From NCBI GenBank assembly GCA_020216805.1, contig JAIWNN010000047.1, positions 1-10,000 on the forward strand: a stretch of 10,000 bases of DNA, read 5' to 3'. Positions 5,666 to 10,000 of the stretch are shown here, piece by piece; positions within the stretch are counted from its first letter, which is position 1; each line of letters opens with the position of its first letter. The translations under genes and the position numbers were made by a program. The notes beneath the pieces are model-generated. The model saw only the letters and a list, made by a program, of their open reading frames with translations, ran no database searches and was not told where the DNA came from. This DNA comes from Desulfarculus sp. Its GTDB lineage: Bacteria > Desulfobacterota > Desulfarculia > Desulfarculales > Desulfarculaceae.

Positions 5666-6448
5666 ATGATGCGTAGCCTTTGGACCGCGGCCACCGGAAT
5701 GGGCGCCCAGCAGTTGCACATGGACGTCATTTCCAACAACCTGGCCAACGTCAACACCACCGGGTTCAAGAAAAGCCGCCCCGACTTCGAGGACCTGATG
5801 TATCAGACCCTGCGCCAGCCCGGCGCCACCCAGGCCGCGGGTCAGATGATTCCCACCGGGGTCCAGGTGGGCCTGGGCGTCAAGCCGGTGGCGATCCAGA
5901 AGCTCTTTAGCCAGGGCGACTACCAGAACACCGAGAACCAGTTGGATCTGGCCATCGAGGGTCAGGGCTTCTTCAAGGTGCTGAAGGTGGACGAGGAGGT
6001 CTACACCCGCTCGGGGGCCTTCAAGCTGGACAACAACGGGGTGATCGTGGACAGCAACGGCTACATCCTCCAACCCCAATTCACGGTGCCCGACGGCACC
6101 ACCAGCATCGTGGTGGACCCCGGAGGACAGATCACCGCCCTGGGCGCCGACGGCGCGGTCCTGGCCCAGGCCCAGCTCACGCTCTACAAGTTCGCCAACC
6201 CGGCCGGGCTGTTCGCCATCGGCAAGAACCTGTTCCGCCCCACCCCGGCCTCCGGGGCGGCGGTGGAGGGCAACCCAGGCGTGGGCCAGTATGGCACCAT
6301 CGCCCAGGGCTTCTTGGAGATGAGCAACGTCTCGGTGGTGGACGAGATGGTCAACATGATCGTGGCCCAGCGGGCCTACGAGTCCAACTCCAAGGCCATC
6401 CAGACCGCCGACTCCATGCTCCAGATGGCCAACAACGTCAAGCGCTAG
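5666..6448 (+). CDS. flgG: FlgG, flagellar distal rod protein
   Basis: A 260-residue protein, the same length as E. coli FlgG, which forms the distal rod that crosses the peptidoglycan and the P and L rings. The hallmark N-terminus [12 protein letters not shown] is present, followed by the rod motif [19 protein letters not shown] (residues 18-36). The central motif [16 protein letters not shown], the segment [13 protein letters not shown], and the C-terminal ending [20 protein letters not shown] then [13 protein letters not shown] are all typical. AGGAGG at 5651-5656 supports the ATG at 5666; the second codon is also ATG. It is secreted by the flagellar export machine and has no signal peptide. 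Near-identical coding stretches shared with flgF reflect their common origin. Confidence 0.97.
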   Translation: MMRSLWTAATGMGAQQLHMDVISNNLANVNTTGFKKSRPDFEDLMYQTLRQPGATQAAGQMIPTGVQVGLGVKPVAIQKLFSQGDYQNTENQLDLAIEGQGFFKVLKVDEEVYTRSGAFKLDNNGVIVDSNGYILQPQFTVPDGTTSIVVDPGGQITALGADGAVLAQAQLTLYKFANPAGLFAIGKNLFRPTPASGAAVEGNPGVGQYGTIAQGFLEMSNVSVVDEMVNMIVAQRAYESNSKAIQTADSMLQMANNVKR

Positions 6449-6468
6449 CCCTGAAATGGACGGCGCGC

Positions 6469-6475
6469 GGGAGAG
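6469..6475 (+). promoter_or_regulatory. Ribosome binding site deciding the flgA start
   Basis: GGGAGAG lies about five bases before the ATG at 6480, whose product begins with a textbook signal peptide. The in-frame ATG at 6456 lacks a ribosome site and would put an acidic segment before the signal. Confidence 0.75.
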
Positions 6476-6479
6476 CCAC

Positions 6480-7448
6480 ATGAAGCGCACTTCTCAAATC
6501 CTGATCGTCCTGGCCCTGACCGCCTGGCTGGCCGCTTCCGCCCGCGCCTCCCAAACCCTGGTCTTTTCCGAGCACGTCATGGCCGACGCAGGCCGGTTGA
6601 CCCTGTTGAGCCTGGCGGCCCCGGACCAGGCCCTGACTCCGGAGCTGAAGCAATCCCTGGCCGCGATCACGGTGGGCGTGTCCCCCAACCTGGGCCGCAA
6701 CCTGACCATCCACGGCTCGCGGATCAAGAGCCTGGTCAAGCAGGCCAACCTGGGGCCGGAGGTCAGCGTGCTGCTGCCGGAACAGGTGGTGGTGGAGCGT
6801 CAGACCCAAGTGCTCACCAGCCAGCGCCTGGGCCAACTCTACATCGAGGAGGTCAACCAACGCCTGGGCCAGCGGGCGCGCGAGGCCGACATCCGCGACC
6901 TGGAGCCCGGGCGCGACCTGTTGCTGCCCGCCGGGCGGTTGACCACCCAGGTGCGCCTGATCGGGGTGGAGGGCGAGCCGGTGGGCCGGGTGCCGGCGGC
7001 GGTGGATGTCTACGTGGACGGCCACAAGGAGGCCCAAACCAGGGTCTCGGCGGTGGTGGACCTTTACGACCAGGTGGTGGTGGCGGTCCGGCCCCTTTTG
7101 GGACGCCACGTCATCGGACCCGACGACGTGGAATTACGGCGGGTGAACCTGGCCGAAGTGGGCGGCAATTTCCTGACCAACCCCCGCGACGCGGTGGGCC
7201 TGCGCACGCGGGTGGCGGTGGGCCCCGGCCAGGCCCTGGACCTGCGCCGCCTGGAGCAGGCCCCCCTGATCCGCCCCGGCGACGTGGTGACCATGGTCTT
7301 CAACGCCGACGGCCTGAAGGTCAGCGCCAAGGGCAAGGCCGAGCAGACCGGTTACGCCGGCGGCCGGATTCGACTCAGCAATCTCAGCACCAAGCGCGAG
7401 GTCTGGGGCAAGGTCCTGGATTCGGGCACGGTGGTGGTGGAGTTCTAG
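6480..7448 (+). CDS. flgA: FlgA, periplasmic P-ring assembly chaperone
   Basis: A 322-residue exported protein that helps FlgI subunits assemble into the P ring around the rod. Residues 1-23 are a Sec signal peptide (MKRTS, hydrophobic core ILIVLALTAWLA, cleavage after ARA). Residues 24-190 are a longer N-terminal part than in E. coli FlgA (219 residues in all). The conserved C-terminal half holds a SAF-type domain (about 200-258: VAVRPLLGRHVIGPDDVELR, then LRTRVAVGPGQALDLRRL). It ends with the typical PLIRPGDVVTMVFNADGLKV and a strand finishing in DSGTVVVEF. The start at 6480 gives a clean signal peptide and has a ribosome site. The flgH ribosome site overlaps this gene's stop codon, pointing to coupled translation. 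Its position before flgH and flgI fits the chaperone role. Confidence 0.94.
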   Translation: MKRTSQILIVLALTAWLAASARASQTLVFSEHVMADAGRLTLLSLAAPDQALTPELKQSLAAITVGVSPNLGRNLTIHGSRIKSLVKQANLGPEVSVLLPEQVVVERQTQVLTSQRLGQLYIEEVNQRLGQRAREADIRDLEPGRDLLLPAGRLTTQVRLIGVEGEPVGRVPAAVDVYVDGHKEAQTRVSAVVDLYDQVVVAVRPLLGRHVIGPDDVELRRVNLAEVGGNFLTNPRDAVGLRTRVAVGPGQALDLRRLEQAPLIRPGDVVTMVFNADGLKVSAKGKAEQTGYAGGRIRLSNLSTKREVWGKVLDSGTVVVEF

Positions 7449-7458
7449 GAGGCTCGCG

Positions 7459-8175
7459 ATGATCGACCGGATGTTGCGCAACAGCTTGATCCTGGCCTGC
7501 CTGGCCGGCCTGGCCTTGGCCGCGGGCTGCGCCAACCACCTGGGCGAGTTCGACCCCAAATCCCAGATCCCCCCGGCCCCGGACCCGGCCTATGGCATGC
7601 GCAAGCCCGGTCAGACCACCGGCAGCCTGTTCGTGGAGGCCAAGAGCGACTTCTATGGCGACCTGCGCGCCCGCCAGGTGGGCGACATCATCACCGTGGA
7701 GATCGTGGAAAACAGCAAGGCCAAGAAGAAGAACGACACCAAGGCCGAACGCAAGAACACCTACGTGGCCGGCATCAGCAACCTGATGGGCTACGAAAGC
7801 CAGTTCCCGCCCCAGCGTGGCGAGAACAAGACCCCCAACACCATGGTCAACGCCAACTTCCAATCCAAGCATGACGCCACCAGCGAGCTGACCAAAGAGG
7901 ACACCATGACCTCCTCCATCGGCTGCACCGTGATCGAGGTCCTGCCCAACGGCAACCTGACCGTGCGCGGCTCGCGGGAGGTCCAGGTCAACGGCGAGAC
8001 CCAGTACATCGTGCTGGAGGGCACCGTGCGCCAGAGCGACGTCACCGCCAAGAACACCGTGATGTCCACCCAGCTGGCCGACGCCCGCATCCACTACACC
8101 GGACGCGGCGTGCTGAGCGACAAGCAGCAGCCGGGCTGGCTGGCCCGCCTCCTGGATCATGTCTGGCCCTTCTAG
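7459..8175 (+). CDS. flgH: FlgH, L-ring lipoprotein
   Basis: A 238-residue outer-membrane lipoprotein forming the L ring that carries the rod through the outer membrane. The N-terminus has a lipoprotein signal ending in the lipobox LAAGC, so Cys24 would be lipidated. The mature protein shows the FlgH landmarks GSLFVEAKSDFYGDLRARQV, GDIITVEIVENSKAKKK, a polar middle region, VLPNGNLTVRGSREVQVNGE, then VRQSDVTAKNTVMSTQLADA and the diagnostic C-terminus GWLARLLDHVWPF. Its length agrees with the family (about 220-240). AGGAGG at 7447-7452 overlaps the flgA stop codon and is six bases before this ATG, a sign of tight coupling. The protein confirms a double-membrane envelope. Confidence 0.97.
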   Translation: MIDRMLRNSLILACLAGLALAAGCANHLGEFDPKSQIPPAPDPAYGMRKPGQTTGSLFVEAKSDFYGDLRARQVGDIITVEIVENSKAKKKNDTKAERKNTYVAGISNLMGYESQFPPQRGENKTPNTMVNANFQSKHDATSELTKEDTMTSSIGCTVIEVLPNGNLTVRGSREVQVNGETQYIVLEGTVRQSDVTAKNTVMSTQLADARIHYTGRGVLSDKQQPGWLARLLDHVWPF

Positions 8176-8196
8176 GTCGGCCGGGGAGATTAGACC

Positions 8197-9297
8197 ATGC
8201 GCAAGACCGCAGCCATCATCTGCCTGGCCATCCTGACCCTGGCCTGTCTGGCGGCCCCGGCCCCGGCGGCCCGGATCAAGGACCTGGCCACCATCCAGGG
8301 CGTGCGCGGCAACCAGCTCATCGGCTACGGCCTGGTGGTGGGCCTCAACGGCACCGGCGACAAGGCCAGCTCCTTCACCAATCAGGGCCTGGCCAACATG
8401 CTGACCCGGATGGGGGTGCGGGTGCCGGCCAGCGAGATCAAGGTCAAGAACGTGGCCGCGGTGATGGTCACCGCCGATCTGCCCCCCTACGCCCGCCTGG
8501 GCCAGCGCCTGGACGTGACCCTCTCCTCCCTGGGCGACGCCAGCAGCCTGGCCGGCGGCACCCTGCTGGTGGCCCCCCTGAAGGGCTTGGATGGAACCAC
8601 CTACGCCGTGGCCCAGGGACCGGTGAGCGTGGGCGGTTTCCAGGCCGGCGGCGAGGCGGCCAGCGTCAGCAAGAACCATCCCACCGTGGGACGCATCCCC
8701 CGCGGGGCTTTGGTCGAGCGCGAGCTGCCCCTGGAGTTCGCCCAGCTCACCAGCCTGACCGTCAACCTCAACAACCCCGACTTCACCACCGCCCACCGCA
8801 TGGCCGGCCGCATCAACCAGGCCCTGCCCAACCTGCGCGCCCAGGCTCTGGATCCCTCCACGGTCAAGGTGGAGATGCCGGGGCCGAGCGCGGACCCGGT
8901 GGGGCTCATGGCGCGGCTGGAGACGCTGGACATCAGTCCCGACACCATCGCCAAGGTGGTGGTGGACGAGCGCACCGGCACCGTGGTGATGGGTGAGCAA
9001 GTGCGAATCAGCACCGTGGCCGTGGCCTCCGGGGCCTTGAGCATCAGCATCACCGAGACTCCCGAGGTCAGCCAAGCCCTGCCCCTGGCCCCTGGCGGCC
9101 AGACGGTGGTGGTGCCGCGCACCCAGGTTCAGGCCAGCGAGCAGAAGCGGGCCCTGGCGGTGCTGCAGTCCGGCGCCTCCATCGGCGACGTGGTCAAGGC
9201 CTTGAACGCCCTGGGCGCCACCCCCCGCGATCTGATCGTGATCCTCCAGGCCATCAAGGCGGCCGGCGCGTTGCAGGCGGAGCTGGAAATCATCTAG
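8197..9297 (+). CDS. flgI: FlgI, flagellar P-ring protein
   Basis: A 366-residue periplasmic protein, essentially the same length as E. coli FlgI (365), which forms the P ring in the peptidoglycan layer. Residues 1-24 are a Sec signal peptide with cleavage near APA-A. The mature start RIKDLATIQGVRGNQLIGYG and the segment VVGLNGTGDK are diagnostic. Further family blocks are NMLTRMGVRVP, KNVAAVMVTADLPPYARLGQ, DVTLSSLGDASSLAGGTLL, VDERTGTVVMGEQVRISTVA and, at the end, LNALGATPRDLIVILQAIKA. GGGGAG at 8183-8188 is well spaced for the ATG. It follows flgH by 21 bases. Export depends on Sec, and folding on FlgA encoded two genes upstream. No truncation or frameshift is visible. Confidence 0.98.
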   Translation: MRKTAAIICLAILTLACLAAPAPAARIKDLATIQGVRGNQLIGYGLVVGLNGTGDKASSFTNQGLANMLTRMGVRVPASEIKVKNVAAVMVTADLPPYARLGQRLDVTLSSLGDASSLAGGTLLVAPLKGLDGTTYAVAQGPVSVGGFQAGGEAASVSKNHPTVGRIPRGALVERELPLEFAQLTSLTVNLNNPDFTTAHRMAGRINQALPNLRAQALDPSTVKVEMPGPSADPVGLMARLETLDISPDTIAKVVVDERTGTVVMGEQVRISTVAVASGALSISITETPEVSQALPLAPGGQTVVVPRTQVQASEQKRALAVLQSGASIGDVVKALNALGATPRDLIVILQAIKAAGALQAELEII

Positions 9298-9307
9298 TCC
9301 GCGAAAA

Positions 9308-9323
9308 TGGCCTGGGGCTTGCA
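9308..9323 (+). promoter_or_regulatory. Candidate second sigma-54 promoter, before flgJ
   Basis: TGGCCTGGGGCTTGCA has the invariant GG and GC at the exact sigma-54 distance, an intact TGGC and a full TTGCA. Its fifth and sixth bases differ from TGGCAC. It starts ten bases after the flgI stop and would give a transcript from about 9334, some 37 bases before the flgJ ATG. A similar but poorer match at 9260-9275 inside flgI shows that chance matches occur in such GC-rich DNA, so this one is moderate. Confidence 0.5.
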
Positions 9324-9370
9324 TTGGAACTGGGCGGGATGACCAACCCTAACGCAGCGAGCCCTGGACC

Positions 9371-10000
9371 ATGGCCCTGATGACCGCCAAAAGCAGCCGA
9401 GCCCATCTGGACCAGGCCGGAACCCAGGCCACCGACAGCGTCGCCCAAGCCAAGCAGGCCGCCAAGCTCAAGCAGGCCAGCCGGATGTTCGAATCGTACT
9501 TTCTGCAGCAATTGATGAAGGAAATGCGCAAGACCGTCGGCAAGAGCGGGTTGATCAGCGGCGGCAAGGGCGAGGAGATGTTCACCGACATGCTGGACCA
9601 GGCCCAGTCCGACCGGGCCACCGCCATCCGCTCCATGGGCGTCGCCGAGTTGATCGAGCGACAGATGACCCGCGATAAGACCAAGAGCCCGGCGGCGGAG
9701 AGGATGAAGCTGCCAGGCAATCAGGTCGCACAAGGGCAAAATTTGCCCGCCGCCGGCGCCTTGAGGACGCCGTCCTATTTCCGCTCCGGCTATCAAAGAC
9801 GCTCCGGCTCCGGCGAGGCCGCATCGGGCGGGCTGATCATGCCGGTCAACGGCGAGGTGAGCAGCACCTTCGGCTCGCGGGTCCATCCCGTCAGCGGCGA
9901 GGTGCGCGAGCACCAGGGCGTGGATCTGGCCGCGCCCCTGGGCGCGCCGGTGAAGGCCGCCCGGGCGGGACGGGTCAGCTTCGCCGGCGAGTTCGGCGAC
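9371..10000 (+). CDS. flgJ: FlgJ-type rod-binding protein fused to M23 (LytM) peptidase, 3' end cut by window
   Basis: The visible 210 residues hold two domains. Residues about 30-100 are the FlgJ rod-binding domain: ASRMFESYFLQQLMKEMRKT, then GKGEEMFTDMLDQAQSDRAT and SMGVAELIERQM. A basic, Pro/Gly-rich linker (about 101-152) leads to an M23/LytM metallopeptidase domain from 153: LIMPVNGEVSSTFGSRVHPV, then HQGVDLAAPLGAPVKAA, with Zn ligands H181 and D185; the later HxH motif is beyond the window. FlgJ caps rod growth, and its second domain opens the peptidoglycan. Enterobacterial FlgJ uses a glucosaminidase, whereas here an endopeptidase-type domain would cut peptide cross-links. No signal peptide is seen, as expected for export through the flagellar apparatus. 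An in-frame TAA at 9350 limits the start to ATG 9371 or 9380; 9380 overlaps an upstream mini-frame stop as TGATG. Both starts have weak ribosome sites. Confidence 0.92.
   Translation, partial: MALMTAKSSRAHLDQAGTQATDSVAQAKQAAKLKQASRMFESYFLQQLMKEMRKTVGKSGLISGGKGEEMFTDMLDQAQSDRATAIRSMGVAELIERQMTRDKTKSPAAERMKLPGNQVAQGQNLPAAGALRTPSYFRSGYQRRSGSGEAASGGLIMPVNGEVSSTFGSRVHPVSGEVREHQGVDLAAPLGAPVKAARAGRVSFAGEFGD

Noticed and set aside
4995..5771. Near-identical DNA stretches in flgF (about 4991-5042) and flgG (about 5721-5771)
   Set aside because: They encode the conserved rod motif [10 protein letters not shown] and reflect paralogy, not a mobile or regulatory repeat.
5609..6490. 293-codon - strand frame opposite flgG
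   Set aside because: Shadow of flgG; rich in Gly, His, Leu and Val without domain features.
8239..8247. Possible lipoprotein signal in FlgI (Cys17 in LTLAC)
   Set aside because: The position three before Cys is Thr rather than Leu/Val/Ile, and a normal signal peptidase I site (APA-A) follows, as in known FlgI.
9260..9275. Sigma-54-like CGGCCGGCGCGTTGCA near the end of flgI
   Set aside because: It keeps GG/GC spacing but lies in coding sequence and has a poor -24 box (CGGCCG). The intergenic match at 9308 is better.
7384..9324. Very long open frame (646 codons) on the - strand opposite flgA end, flgH and flgI
   Set aside because: Its product is a low-complexity Gly/His/Leu/Gln-rich sequence lacking any domain, and the + strand carries three unmistakable genes. 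Long antisense frames are expected in GC-rich coding DNA.
1..10000. Mobile elements, CRISPR arrays, tRNA/rRNA genes, defence or secondary-metabolite systems
   Set aside because: None was seen. The window is almost fully occupied by co-directional flagellar genes, and composition does not change abruptly.

Overview
This window is part of a flagellar and chemotaxis gene cluster from a GC-rich Gram-negative bacterium. All genes lie on the + strand and are packed tightly. P-ring (FlgI), L-ring (FlgH lipoprotein) and P-ring chaperone (FlgA) genes show a double-membrane cell. The order flhG-fliA-cheY-fliL..., the small unassigned genes after fliL, a free-standing FlhB C-terminal-like gene, and sigma-54 type promoters point to Desulfobacterota (former Deltaproteobacteria). 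That placement is an inference from gene content and protein style, not a database match.

Region 1 (1-1565), placement and control: the 3' end of flhG (MinD-like ATPase), then fliA (sigma-28) and cheY. Region 2 (1566-4761), an accessory block: a fliL homologue with a long cytoplasmic extension, an unassigned 106-residue hydrophilic protein, a small membrane/coiled-coil/HTH-like protein, a divergent FliK-like protein, and a soluble FlhB C-domain protein. From the small protein onward these genes overlap or sit 2-3 bases apart, so they are probably co-translated. Region 3 (4762-4931) is the only sizeable non-coding gap. It holds a GC-rich stem-loop, an AT-rich patch and a very good sigma-54 -24/-12 promoter with an inverted repeat over its -24 element. 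Region 4 (4932-9297) encodes the rod and rings: flgF, flgG, flgA, flgH, flgI. Region 5 (9298-10000) has a second candidate sigma-54 promoter, then a flgJ-type gene in which the rod-binding domain is joined to an M23 (LytM) peptidase domain instead of the enterobacterial glucosaminidase. It runs off the window.

Together the genes describe staged assembly. Sigma-54 would drive rod and ring genes, FliA would drive late genes elsewhere, FlhG would set flagellar number and position, the FliK-like/FlhB-like pair may act on the export switch, and CheY would control the motor. I see no mobile elements, CRISPR, tRNA or rRNA. I found no clearly new system. The points most worth a second look are the FliK-like/FlhB-like pair, the FlgJ-M23 fusion, the FliL extension, the two unassigned small genes, and the promoter architecture before flgF and flgJ.
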